Of a DNA stretch of 64,000 bases, positions 49,651 to 61,062 are shown piece by piece. The DNA lies in NCBI GenBank assembly GCA_009760885.1, contig CM019701.1:16683975-16747974 (forward strand), written 5' to 3'. The notes below the pieces were generated by a model. The model saw nothing but the letters and a program-made list of their open reading frames with translations. It had not been told where the DNA came from and searched no databases. Made by a program: the position numbers and the translations under genes. Source of the DNA: Achatina immaculata. Its lineage: Eukaryota > Mollusca > Gastropoda > Stylommatophora > Achatinidae. Position 1 is the stretch's first letter. Each line of letters starts with the position of its first letter.

Positions 49651-49909
49651 AAGTGAGTAAATCCTGCAGTAAATGAAAGAAAAGAGACTATTAAAATCAA
49701 TCATCCATAGACTTACACATACGTAAAGCAACAGAAATGTATGTGGACATCACAAAACCAAAGGAAGGGAGATAAGATGACAAGGTAAGTAGGGTCTTCA
49801 AGCTGTTTATTAACTCCCCTGCTCTTCAATGTCAAAATAAACCAGGTCAAAGCACTAAGATGTTGGCCACCATTTCATGAAGGATAAACACATACTCACG
49901 CACATACAC

Positions 49910-49918
<9 letters not shown>

Positions 49919-49962
<44 letters not shown>
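49919..49962 (+). repeat. GA and GACA microsatellite
   Basis: (GA)n followed by CAGA steps, just before the LINE C fragment. 49651-49918 shows nothing else. Confidence 0.93.
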
Positions 49963-49964
49963 AA

Positions 49965-51432
49965 ACAAATGGTGTCATGAAATGTCTAACAAAACGTCGT
50001 TGAACCTGACAAAAAACTCTGTGGTATAAAATGTTACATCAAGCCAACTTTGTTTTACGGTTGTGAAGCATGGCCCATGAATAAGAGGGTACAGCGAGAA
50101 ATGGAGGCCATGGTTCATAAGGATCTGATACAATTAACATCACTGCTGTATCTAGACCAACAAGCAGCAGTAAGAATAAATGGTGAAACAACAACTTGGT
50201 TTGACATAAAACAAGGGGTCCGTCAGGGGTGCATATTGTCGCCTTACTTATTTAACTTGTATACCAAAATATAATGAGAAATGTTAAAGAAGATGTAGAC
50301 AAAGAATATTATGATGCCATAAAGATTGGAGGTTATGAAATACCAGAGATTAGATATGCTGATGACACAGTATTACTGTCCACAACACAAAAAGGAATAG
50401 AAAAACTAATTATGTCAGTCCGTAAGAACAGCGAAGAGCTAAACCTCTATCTTAATGCAAAGAAAACTAAATTGCTGACAACTGACAAAACAAACAAGGC
50501 AGATGAAATGAGGGAAAACTGGAAGAAGTGGAGAGTTTTGAATATCTTGGATCACTACTAACTAATAATGGAGATACAGTTAGGGAAATTAAAATGACAT
50601 CTATCACTCTTCAGAAAGCAAAACAAATAAAGAATCTGTGGAGAGGAAGAGACAGAACTACAAAAATAAGATTTTTAAGGGCATGGATCTTTCCCATCGC
50701 AACATATGCCTGTGAGACCTGGACACTTATCAAAACAGCTGAGAAACACATAAATGTCTTTAAATGTAAATGCTACAGAATAGTTCTTGAAATATCATGG
50801 ACACAATAAAGAACAAATATATACACACTACAAGAACTTAATATTGAAGAAGGTTGGCTAGTAAAGAGTATTAAACAGAAAAACCTAAATATTTTTGACA
50901 CATTAAACATCATGATAGTCTAGAGAAGATCGTCTTCGAAGGGTACATAATGGGAAAAAGAAAGAGAGGAAGACCAAGGCGAAGTTGGCTGCAAGACATC
51001 GTTGACGATCTGCAAATGGATGCATCAGTAGCAGGCCATCTTGCTCACAACCGATAGGCCTACAGGTTTACTGTTAGGTAGGCAAAGTTCCGCAAGGGAC
51101 ATACAAATGAATGAATGAATGAATGAATGAATGAAGGATATTGAAGATACCATGGATAGCTAAGAAAACTAATAAAGAAGTCTTAAGAGAGGCTGGAGTT
51201 AAAAGGCAAATTATAGCAAATATCAGAGGCAGACAAGCGAGATTTGTAAGACATTTTCTGGGAAGAGGAAATTTGGAACACATTGTAGCAACTGGAAAAA
51301 TTGAGGGAAGTCACTGGATGGGCTGTCAGTGTGGCTGTGAAGAAAGTCACCGGCGGATCTCATAATCAAGTCTAAAGACAGGGAATTGTGGAGAGAAATG
51401 ATCACATACGCCACGCGGCACGGCACTTGATT
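49965..51432 (+). mobile_element. LINE C 3' part, split by LINE A
   Basis: The left part (to 50124) reads IKPTLFYGCEAWPMNKRVQ. The right part (from 51134) reads LKIPWIAKKTNKEVLREAG, GRQARFVRHFLGRGNLEHIV and ends in CACGGCACTTGA with a short (ATTG) tail. Together they form one C-terminal domain split by the LINE A insertion. A deletion near 51305 removes the GRPR-like segment. Inactive. Confidence 0.86.
50125..51133 (+). mobile_element. LINE A, 5'-truncated, nested in LINE C
   Basis: Starts in the RT domain (LIQLTSLLYLDQQAAVRING), contains VRQGCILSPYLFNLYT, IRYADDTVLLSTTQKGI, a frameshift at about 50515, EYLGSLLTNNGD and YACETWTL, then a decayed C-terminus with in-frame stops. The (ATGA)n tail is at 51108-51133. 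Flanking AAGGAT (50119-50124, 51134-51139) is a likely 6-bp target duplication. Confidence 0.9.
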
Positions 51433-51619
51433 GATTGATAGAATATTCCAAGTTAGAATCTAGGAATAGAAAATCTGATGTTTTAATTTGTCTGATGTTT
51501 GCCAACATCATGTTGTACATCAAAATATTTCTTGTTTTAAAGAAAAACGATTAATATCATCATTCCTGCTTTATAGACCAAAATTGGCATTATCACTTTT
51601 TGTATTATATGAAAATGAC

Positions 51620-51985
51620 AGATATCATCATATCTTATGTTACAGACAAAAGATGAATATCATCATATCTTATGTTACAGACAAAAGATGAATATCATCA
51701 TATCTTATGTTACAGACAAAAGATGAATATCATCATATCTTATGTTACAAACAAAAGATGAATATCATCATATCTTATGTTACAAACAAAAGATGAATAT
51801 CGTCATATCTTGTGTTACAAACAAAAGATGAATATCATCATATCTTGTTTTACAAACAAAAGATGAATATCATCATATCTTGTGTTACAAACAAAAGATG
51901 AATATCATCACATCTTGTGTTACAAACAAAAGATGAATATCATCACATCTTGTGTTACAAACAAAAGATAGATATCATCATATCT
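51620..51985 (+). repeat. 35-bp minisatellite
   Basis: About ten copies of GATGAATATCATCATATC plus TTATGTTACAGACAAAA. 51433-51619 shows decayed, similar sequence only. Confidence 0.93.
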
Positions 51986-52132
51986 TGCGTTCTCTCCAAG
52001 TGATGGACAATGGAATACTTTGATGGACCAAAGAACGATCTGTTTAATGAAACTTTAAAATGAAGAAAACCAACATGGGCATTTTGACAATAATTGAGGG
52101 AAATAGCAAACTTGAGACTGATAGAGAAGGAC

Positions 52133-52265
52133 TGATTGAATGATTGATTGATCTTTACTTCCACAAGGTTAAGAATTGGGCACGCAGGCCGGTCTCACAT
52201 TCTGCCCTTTATCATATAACTTTCACTGTTCCAGACATTCTACAAATCTGTTGCTCATATAACTA
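52133..52265 (-). mobile_element. Short retroelement end with AATC tail, copy 1
   Basis: On the minus strand about 110 bp lead to CCCAATTCTTAACC and then an (AATC)n tail (plus-strand GATT repeats at 52133-52152). The block AGACCGGCCTGCGTGCCCAA is shared with 55505-55645. No coding is seen. It could be a SINE or the 3' UTR of a LINE. Confidence 0.6.
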
Positions 52266-52373
52266 ACATAACTAACTTGGAAATCTGAGAGACATAAAAT
52301 AAAATATGGCATTTACGTTTCGATCTTGTTCATGCACTCAGTACAGAAAGTAACTACGTACACATATAAATGA

Positions 52374-53690
52374 ATATCTTCTTCTTCTTCTTCTTTTTCT
52401 TCTTCGTCTTCTTCTTCTTTTTCTTCTTCTTCTTCTTCTTCTTCTTCTTCTTCTTCTTCTTCTTCTTCTTCTTCAGTTTTCCAAGCCATTAAGGCTAATT
52501 GCTGCAGATAAAGTTCGCCTTCATTTCTCTCTATTCCTAATCTTGTCTCTCCAGTTGGTGACAACAATTTCTTTTATATCTTCTTCTATGTTGTCTTTCC
52601 ATCTTACTCTTGGTCTACCCCTTGGTCTTGTTTCCCTCATCTCTTGTCCATATATCATTTTAGTTTGTCTGTTCTCTTCCATTCTTTCTACATTCCACAG
52701 CCAGCGTAGTCTGTTCAGTTTCAAGACATTTATAATTCTTTAGGATTTAAATAAGCTGTTCAGTTCAATGTTCTTTCTAGCTCTCCATTCTCCACTGTTG
52801 GTACTCTTTATCGGCCCAATGATTCTTCTTAGGATCTTGTTCTCAAAGATCTGCAACTGTTCATCTTTCTTTGTTGTACTACACGTTTCTGATACGTAAA
52901 TGACGGGTGGTCTTATTATAGTTTTGTAGATTGTTATTTTAGTGTTTTGCGACAGGATTTTGGATTTTAACAGGCGTTGCAAGGCAAAGTATATTTTATT
53001 CCCTATCTGTACTCTAATGTTAATTTCCTTGCTTACTGTGTTGCTTCTGTTGAAGGTTGTGCCTAGATATTTGTAGGTTTCTGTTTTCCTAATAATCATC
53101 TCTCCAATATTTATATAATCTGGATCATTCTGCCTCTGGCCTCTTGATATCTTCATATATTGTGTCTTATCTTGATTAATGGTCAAGCCCACTTTCAGTG
53201 TCACATCTCTCAGGTGTATGCAGGTATTGATGAATTCTTGCATAGTGTCCCCCACCAGGTCGATGTCATCAGCGTATCCTAGTATTTTAGCTTGTTCTTC
53301 TGTACTGCTTTCTTCTTTCACTTTTCTGATTACCTTTTCTAGTACTAGGTTAATACTAATGGAAATAATGTATCGCCTTGTTTTAACCAGTTCTTATATA
53401 GAAGGGTTCTTTCTTCCTTTATATATTACTATATTTTGTGCATCCTCCATACATATTCTGGTCAGATTGATTAGTTTATTAGGTATCTTAAATTCTCTCA
53501 TAATTTTCCTTAAGCTGCTCCTATCTATGCTGTCATAAGTTTTCTTGAAATCAATGAAGATATTATGTACTTCTTTTCCATATTCCCAGTACTTTTCTGC
53601 TCTTTGATGTAGATAAAATATTTGGTCTACGGTTGATCCTAAAACCTGCTTCATAGTCTCCCAGTATGTTCTCGCTGTACGGTTTTAGTC
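52374..53690 (-). mobile_element. LINE F, 5'-truncated RT with GAA tail
   Basis: A further non-LTR family. It contains IFIDFKKTYDSIDRSSL, the RT catalytic segment ILGYADDIDLVGDTM, VGLTINQDKTQYM, and a C-terminal domain ending RPRGRPRVRWKDNIEEDI, TNWRDKIRNREK and stop. A 3' UTR of about 60 bp is followed by a (GAA)n tail (plus-strand CTT repeats at 52374-52473), which makes the glutamate-run frame there an artefact. Frameshifts near 53380 and 52735 make it inactive. Confidence 0.85.
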
Positions 53691-53794
53691 TATATAAAAG
53701 TATAATGACTATCTACCAAACAAACATTTCGATACTATCCAGAATAAACAATTAACTGAATTCGGTGTTTGTAAGAGCAGTCTAAAATAACTTT

Positions 53795-54240
53795 AAAGTT
53801 TTATGATTTATGGAAGCACGTAGTCGACATCAAACAGATATTGGAAATGTTTGTGGTTGTATGAAGGAGAATAGTTAATATTTTTATACAGGATGGGAGG
53901 GTATTCCAAAGATGAGCAGCAGTATAAGCAAAGCTTTTCTTGTAAAGATCAAGCCTAGGTTTTGGAAGACTTATGTTATTCAAGCTTTGGCTGCCCTTTG
54001 GGCTACATTTGAACATTTTCCATAGATAAGGCGGAGCATGCTGTGAAAGAATTTGATGTATTAACTTGGCTTTGTTGAAGAGGAACCTGTTCATATAAGG
54101 CAGTGTTTTGATACGTTTGTGCTGGTTAGTTGTTTGTGCTTGATCTTTGTCACTAATAAGCTTTACTGCTCACTTTTGGAGTGAGTAAAGCCTCTTTGTA
54201 TTTGACGTTGAGTAACCATCCAAGATTTATGGTATAGAAG
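53795..54240 (-). mobile_element. LINE G C-terminal fragment
   Basis: Minus-strand pieces INLGWLLNVKYKEALLTP and KPRLDLYKKSFAYTAAHLWN then TLPSCIK match the conserved end of CR1/L2-type non-LTR RT proteins (pattern K-P-R...F-x-Y-x-x-x-x-x-W-N-x-L-P). There is a frameshift near 54100 and no RT core is left. Confidence 0.72.
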
Positions 54241-54725
54241 AGATAGAGGAAAGACAGAAAGAAAGAGAGAGAGAGAGAAAGAAAGAGAGAGAGAGAGAGA
54301 AAGAGAAAAAAGGAAAGAAAGAGAGAAAGAAAGAGAGAAAGAAATAGACAGAGAAGAAAGAGATAGAGAAAGAAAGAAGGAAGGGAGAGAGAAGAGAGAA
54401 AGAAAGAAAGAAAAAAGAGAAAGAACAAGAGAAAGAAAGAAAGAAAGAAAGAGAAGAAAGAGAGAAAAAAAAGGCAGAGAGAGAAAAAGAGAAGAAAGAG
54501 ATCAAGAGAAGAGAGAGAGAGAGAGAAAAGAAAGAGAAAAAAGAAAAGAGAGTGAAAAATAAAGAGAGAAAGAGAAAAAGGGGAGAGAGAGAGAGAGAAA
54601 AAAAGAGACGAGTGAGAGAAAAAGAAGAGAGAGAGAAAGAAAGAGGGCGAGAGAACGAGAGACAGACATAGGGACAGAGAAGGAAAGAGAACGAGGGAAA
54701 AAGAGAGAGTATGAAAGGACAGAAT
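54241..54725 (+). repeat. Long polypurine tract
   Basis: About 485 bp almost entirely A and G on the plus strand, with GAAA, GAGA and GAAAAA steps and few pyrimidine interruptions. Minus-strand F/S/L-only frames are artefacts. 54726-55150 is unique apart from a (GAA) run at 54937-54961. Confidence 0.93.
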
Positions 54726-55149
54726 ATGATTGGAAAAAAAAAACTACCCAAAGGAAAACAAGAACGCTAACTCTGTTCACAACCGTCTCATTTCCTTCCT
54801 GCCTTCAGGGCAATTAAAAAGGGGAGATAATCATGGGTTATAAAGAAGAGGAAGGGAGAAAACAAGGAGGAAAGTAAAAATGATTATTATTGATCTTGTA
54901 ATAAGTCTAACACAGACACTCTGTGAAGAAACAGAAGAAGAAGAAGAAGAAGAAGAAGAAGCCAGGATCAAAGTCTGAAGCTCTCGGAGAATATCTGAGT
55001 ACGTGAACAGTACAGCCACAATATAAAAATGTATCCTTTACAGCCAATCAGAAAATACATACAAGACATCGAGATCAATCTCCATATAGGAGGAGAGAAT
55101 TCAAATCAGCATTCAGCTAAGAAGATAGATTCAGTAAAACCTTCATAAA

Positions 55150-55370
55150 AGAAGTGAGAATGCAGATTAAACGTGACAAGTGAAGAGAAATCTAGATTAA
55201 TCACTAGAAATGAAGAGAGAATCTAGATTAATAATTAGAAATTAAAAGAGAATATATGTTTACCGTTAGAAATGAAGAGAGAATCTAGATTAACCGTTAG
55301 AGATTAAGATCTAGATTAATCATTTCAAGAGAGATGAAGAGATAATCTAGATTACTCTTAAGGCAGAAAG
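55150..55370 (+). repeat. Degenerate 25-30 bp repeats
   Basis: Five to six diverged units around GAAGAGAGAATCTAGATTAA. Confidence 0.75.
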
Positions 55371-56128
55371 TTATATTTCAGAACAAAATAGAGCTATGAA
55401 GAAAGATTACAGAACAGCCTAGAGCTACAAAAAAGATAACAGAACAAACTAAAGCTACGAAGACAAATTACAGAACAACCTAGAGCTAGGAAGAAATATT
55501 ACATATTGATTGATTGATTGATTGATATTTATTTCAAAAGGGTTAAGAATTGGGCACGCAGGCCGGTCTGACATTCTGCCCTTTATCATACATCTTTCAC
55601 TCTATTCCAAACATTCTATAAATAAATGCTGTTTATGTAACATGATCAGAACAACCTAAAGCTATAAAGAAAGATTACAGAACAACCTAATGCTACAAAG
55701 AAAGATTACAGAACAACTTAGAGCAACAAAGAAAGATTACAGAACAACCTAGAGCTACAAAGAAAGATTACAGAACAACCTAAAGCTACAAAGAAAGATT
55801 ACAGAACAACCTAAAGCTACAAAGAAAGATTACAGAACAACCTAGAGCTACAAAGAAAGATTACAGAACAACTTAGAGCTACAAAGAAAGATTACAGAAC
55901 AACCTAAAGCTACAAAGAAAGATTACAGAACAACCTAAAGATACAAAGAAAAATTACAGAACAACCTAAAGCTACAAAGAAATATTACAGAACAACATAA
56001 AGCTACAAAGAAATATTACAGAACAACCTAAAGCTACAAAGAAAGATTACAGAACAATCTAAAGCTACAAAGAAAGATTACAGAACAACCTAAAGCTACA
56101 AAGAAATAATACAGAACAACCTAAAGCT
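55371..56128 (+). repeat. 31-bp minisatellite, left part
   Basis: About 20 copies of AAGATTACAGAACAACCT plus AAAGCTACAAAGA. It is interrupted at 55505-55645 by a short retroelement and at 56129 by LINE A; it resumes at 58819. Confidence 0.94.
55505..55645 (-). mobile_element. Short retroelement end with AATC tail, copy 2
   Basis: Same element as 52133-52265, sharing the TTAAGAATTGGGCACGCAGG block, and here inserted in the 31-bp array. The (AATC)n tail on the minus strand is at about 55507-55524. The two copies differ by a few indels, so they are separate insertions. Confidence 0.65.
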
Positions 56129-58818
56129 CATTCATTTCATTCATTCCTTTGCATGTCCCTTGCGGAACTTTGCCTCCCAAACAGCACTCCTGTAGGCCTC
56201 TCGGTTGTGAGCAAGATGGCCTGCTGCTGCTGCATCCATTTCCAGATCATCAACGATGTCTTGCAGCCATCTTCGTTTCGGTCTTCCTCTTTTTCTTTTT
56301 CCCATTATGTATCCTTCCAATACGGTCTTCTCTAAAGTATCATGACGTTTAATGTGTCCAAAATATTTAAGTTTTCTCTCTTTAATCCTCTTTACTAGCC
56401 AGCCCTCTTCAATATTAAGCTCTTGTAGTATAGATATATTTGTTCTTTTTTGTGTCCACGATATCTGGAGAACTCTTCTATAGCATTTACATTCAAAGGC
56501 ATTTATGTGCTTCTCAGCTGTTTTGTTAAGTGTCCAGGTCTCACAGGCATATGTTGCGATAGGAAAGATGCATGCCCTTAAAAATCTTATTTTTGTGGTT
56601 CTGTCTGCTCCTCTCCACAGATTCTTTATTTGTTTTACTTTCTGAAGAGCAATAGATGTCCTCCGTTTAATTTCCCTCATTGTATCTCCATTATTAGTTA
56701 GTAGTGATCCAAGATATTCAAAACTCTCCACTTCTTCCAGTTTTTCCTCATTGATACATATTTCAGTTGCCTTGTTTGTTTTGTCAGTTGTCATCACTTT
56801 AGTTTTCTTTGCATTAAGATAGAGGTTCTGCTCTTCGCTGTTCTTGCGGACTGACATAATTAGTTTTTCCATTCCTTCTTGTGTTGTGGACAGCAATACT
56901 GTGTCATCAGCATATCTAATCTCTGGTATTTCATAACCTCCAACTGTTATGGCATCGTAATATTCTTTGTCTACATCTTCTCTAACATTCCTCATTATTT
57001 TCAGTATACAAGTTAAATAAGTAGGGTGACAATATGCACCCCTGACGGACCCCTTGTTTTATGTCAAACCAACTTGTTGTTTCACCATTTATTCTTACTG
57101 CTGCTTGTTGGTCTAAATACAGCAGTGATGTTAATTGTATCAAATGTGTTGGAAATCCCATTTTTTCCATTATTTCCCAAAGTTTCTGGTGTTGTACACA
57201 ATCAAATGCCTTTGAGTAGTCTATAAAGGATAAATATAGATTCACATTAAACTCCCTGCATTTCTCTATTATTAATCTTAGATTGAATATATGATCTCTT
57301 GATCCTCGTCCTTGCCTGAAGCCAGCTTGGACCATATTGACTTCTTCTTCTATTTTCTTTCGAAGTCTACCCATTATGATTTTTAACAGAATTTTACTGG
57401 CATGACTAATCAGGGCAACAGTTCTGTAGTTGGTGCATAATTTCAGGTTACCCTTTTTTGGCAGTGGTATGAATACAGTTCTTTTCCAATCTTTTGGCCA
57501 AATACCTGAATGCCATATCTTTTTACATAGTGCATGATAGATTGTTGCACACTCCTTTCCTCCTGCTTTAATAAATTCAGCGGTTATCTCATCACATCCT
57601 GGTGATTTACCATTTTCAGACTCTTTATTGCCCATAAAACTTCTTCCATTGTCGGCTCGGGTTCTTTCTCCTCCAATAATAATTCACACTGTTGATATCT
57701 GCTTCCACAGTCGGTTGTTTCATACATTCTTTTGCAATATTCCTTCCATCTTTCCAGAATTTCCTCTGTCTCTGTCAGGGTATTCCCCATCTCATCACAA
57801 ATTACATTTAGCTTAGGTGTGACATTTCTCGTCAATGTCTTCATTTCTTTAAACATTTCACTATCTCTTCCACACCTCTGATGTTCTTCTATTCTTTCAC
57901 AACAATCTTGTATGTATTGTTTTTTGTCTTTTCTTATGTTTCTTCGTACTTCTTTTGTTAAAGTTTTATATTTATCTTTGTTGTTGTTTGTCACTCTCCA
58001 TTGCGTCTTCATTTCTCTACATTGTTTTATCAGTTCTAGTGTACCTGCTGTGATCCATCTATTCCTTTGTGTTTTCTTTACTGGAACCATGTCTTTAGCT
58101 GTTGCTACTAAGATATCTTTGGCCTGCGTAGCCAATTCATCTGGTGTCATCTCTTCCTGTACAGCCATCAGGATTTCGAAACGGTTCTTCACTTCTATAC
58201 CGTATTGTTCTGGTATATTTGTAAGGTCAAAGCGGAGTGGTCTTGATCCCATAACTATCTTTTTTATCTTTATCTTCATGTCTGCTATTAATAACTCATG
58301 GTCCGTGTCACAATAAGCACCTGGTAAAGTTTTTGCTGATGTTATGCTTGACCTCCACCTTCTCTGCACTAAAATGTAATCTATTTGATTCCTGGTTTTT
58401 CCATCAGGTGATGTCCATGTGTAAAGTCTTCTTGGATGTTGTTTAAAAAGTGTGTTAGCAATCATTAGCTCATTTTCCATACAAAACGCCATTAGATTGT
58501 CACCTGCCTCATTTCTGTGTCCTATGCTAAATTTCCCTACAACATGTCCTTCATCTTCTGCTCTTTCTGTACCAATTTTTGCATTAAAATCACCCATTAT
58601 AAATACAATATCATTTTTCCGTACCTGGTCCATTGTCGTCTGCAGTGTGTTATAAAAATGTTCTACTTCATCTTCTTCTGCTGCTGATGTAGGGGCATAT
58701 ACCTGGATGACTGTTACATTTCTAGGAATGCCCTTAAGTCTGATTGTTAGGATTCTATCACTTACTGGATTGTAGCCTAGTAATGCTTTTGATGTTGATT
58801 TGTCCAAATAAAAAGCCA
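56129..58818 (-). mobile_element. LINE A, longest copy, 5'-truncated, two frameshifts
   Basis: A 2690-bp element inserted in the 31-bp array with a 39-bp target duplication. It begins inside the endonuclease domain (VAFYLDKSTSKALLGY); the first part with the ATWN and E-x-RW motifs is missing. Remaining EEP motifs: FIMGDFNAKIG, RNQIDYILVQRRW and DTDHELLIADM. The linker runs to about 57650. RT motifs: VFIPLPKKGNLKLCTNYRT, VQAGFRQGRGSRDHIF, FIDYSKAFDCVQH, VRQGCILSPYLFNLYTEN and IRYADDTVLLS. The C-terminal domain has YACETWTL, RTNISILQELN and KRGRPKRRWLQDI. Frameshifts: near 57615, and a 2-bp loss near 56995 that turns ENIMRNV into a stop. The stop TGA lies inside the (AATG)n tail. This is the best reference for family A; RTE-like placement is inference. 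Confidence 0.95.
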
Positions 58819-58915
58819 CTAAAGCTACAAAGAAATAATACAGAACAACCTAAAGCTACAAAGAAAGATTACAGAACAACCTAGAGCTGCAAAGAAAGAT
58901 TACAGAACAACCTTC
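58819..58915 (+). repeat. 31-bp minisatellite, right part
   Basis: Three units of the array at 55371-56128, on the far side of the LINE A insertion. The first 39 bases duplicate 56090-56128, including the AATAATAC variant seen nowhere else in the array. Confidence 0.92.
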
Positions 58916-58939
58916 GGTTCTGGAGAAATAATTCAGTTC

Positions 58940-59535
58940 AAACTTCATACCTATAAAGAAGACAAATTTCATACCTGTAGAGAGGACAAACTTCGTACCT
59001 GTAGAGAGGACAAACTTCATACCTGTAGAGAGGACAAACTTCATACCTGTAGAGAGGACAAACTTCATACTTGTAGAGAGGATAAGCTTCGATATTCGTA
59101 GAGAGGATAAACTTCATACTTGTATAGAAGACAAACATCGATACCTGTAGAGAGGACAAACCTCATACTTGTATAGAAGACAAACATCGATACCTGTAGA
59201 GAGGATAAACTTCATATTTGTATAGAAGACAAACATCGATACCTGTAGAGAGGACAAACCTCATACTTGTATAGAAGACAAACATCGATACCTGTAGAGA
59301 GGACAAACCTCATACTTGTATAGAAGACAAACATCGATACCTGTAGAGAGGACAAACCTCATACTTGTATAGAAGACAAACATCGATACCTGTAGAGAGG
59401 ACAAACCTCATACTTGTATAGAAGACAAACATCGATACCTGTAGAGAAGACAAACTTCATACATGTAGAGAGGACAAACTTCATACTTGTAGAGAGGTCA
59501 AACTTTTTACCTGTAGAGGGGACAAACATCATACC
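58940..59535 (+). repeat. 24/50-bp minisatellite
   Basis: Units of GTAGAGAGGACAAACTTC plus ATACCT at both ends, and a central stretch of a 49-50 bp double unit (ACCTCATACTTGTATAGAAG alternating with ACAAACATCGATACCT). The double unit is a higher-order form of the single one. Confidence 0.9.
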
Positions 59536-59639
59536 TAAAGAGAAGAGTGTTTTCCTTTTGGATCATGTGTTTAGAGTCGGAAGATTTCTAGTTTTTAGTG
59601 TTTTCTTGGGTCAAATGTTTCGATTTGTAAGATTTTTAT

Positions 59640-60190
59640 TTACTTTTATTTCAACATAATCTCCATTTTTCTGCACACATTTTCTCCATCATTTTGTAAG
59701 GTTGAAAATACCCTCCTGGTAGAATTCCGTTCCAGCTGACCGACGGCACAGACGCACTGCTTTCTGGACGTTCTCTCCTGTGGGACCCAGCGGGCACAAA
59801 CTTTTCTGTATCCTAGGGTTTGAAATATTTCCTGTACTGCATTGTGTCCTATTCCTATATTTACAGCGATATCAGATACTGTGACACGTCTGTGTTATTT
59901 AATGATGCTGCCAACCCTTTCCACGTTGCGTTCAGTGGAGGCAGTTTGAGGGCGACCGCTGCGAGGCGTATCTTGGATGCTCGTGTTTCCATCTTTGAAA
60001 TGTTTCACCCACCTCCTGACACTGCTAGCACCCATACACACATCTCCATAAGCAAGTTGAAGTCTTTCATGAATTTCAGCACCTCTTTAACGAGGAAATC
60101 AATAACAGCACGTTGACGAAACGAAACTTCAGCACCCGCTATTTTGATTATGCTCCTCGTGGTCACGTGGCACATGATGGTGACGTCAGT
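59640..60190 (-). mobile_element. Mariner-like element, catalytic core deleted
   Basis: The minus strand has the N-terminal part of a SETMAR-like mariner transposase: GAEVSFRQRAVIDFLVKE, the helix-turn-helix segments VCMGASSVRRWVKHFKDG and RSGRPQTASTERN, then GIGHNAVQEI and LGYRKVCARWVP. At about 59770-59785 it jumps to the C-terminal end EFYQEGIFNL and CVQKNGDYVE. The segment with the DD34D catalytic triad is absent. Frameshifts occur between the pieces. I could not define the inverted terminal repeats. 60191-60510 shows nothing else. Confidence 0.78.
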
Positions 60191-60512
60191 GACCTATATA
60201 TGAAGTGCAAAGGATGCAGTTTAAGGTGATAAATTTATATTTCCTCTATCTATAAATTCTGAATTTTAAAGAAATGTTTGCTCACGACTTTCAGTATGAC
60301 CATCGTATGTCTTTTCATAATCAAAAACCTCTACGTAGGTTGTTGAGCTACAGCTCTACCGCCAGAAAAAGTCAACCTGTGCCTGGTCGAGGTCTTGTAA
60401 CACTCACCAAACAGTGTGCTTCACAATAGCCTGACTAAATAGCCGGGGATCAACGTGACTTCCGTATAGAGGACTTGATTAGACAGACAAGAAAAGACAA
60501 GTTGCTGTATCA

Positions 60513-60540
60513 TCATCATCATCATCATCATCATCATCGA
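60513..60540 (+). repeat. CAT microsatellite
   Basis: Nine CAT triplets; the histidine-run frame over it is an artefact. Confidence 0.95.
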
Positions 60541-60662
60541 TGTAGAAGAAAGTATTCTAAACTAGAACAGGCAACTTTGAGCTTTCATGTTATAGAGTTT
60601 ATGACAAAAATGTTTCTGGTAAAATGTATTTACTTAACGATGTCAAGTTCATTTTGACTAAA

Positions 60663-60790
60663 ACAAGCTAGCACACAGATAAAGCCAGCACACAGGTAAA
60701 GCCAGCACACAGGTAAAGCCAGAACACAGATAGAGCCAGCACACAGATAAAGCCAGCACACAGATAAAGCCAGCACACAGATAAAGCCAG
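60663..60790 (+). repeat. 18-bp minisatellite
   Basis: About seven copies of GCACACAGATAAAGCCA. Confidence 0.93.
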
Positions 60791-60825
60791 TCAGTCAAGG
60801 AACTTCTTCAGGTCTGGGTTGAAGC

Positions 60826-61062
60826 AGAAAGTAATGAAATATGAAGGACAGTGAAATATGAAGGACAGTGAAATATGAAGGACAGTGAAATATGAAAGAC
60901 AGTGAAATATGAAGGACAGTGAAAAGATGAAGGACAGTGAAATATGAAGGACAGTGAAAAGTTGAAGGACAGTGAAAGATGAAGGACAGTGAAATATGAA
61001 GGACAGTGAAAAGATGAAGGACAGTGAAAGACGAAGGACAGTGAAAAATGAAGGGCAGTATT
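60826..61062 (+). repeat. 17-18 bp minisatellite
   Basis: About 13 copies of GAAGGACAGTGAAATATG or the GAAAAGATG variant. 61063-61404 shows no feature. Confidence 0.93.

Noticed and set aside
52313..52567. Poly-glutamate protein on the minus strand
   Set aside because: It is the (GAA)n tail and 3' UTR of LINE F.
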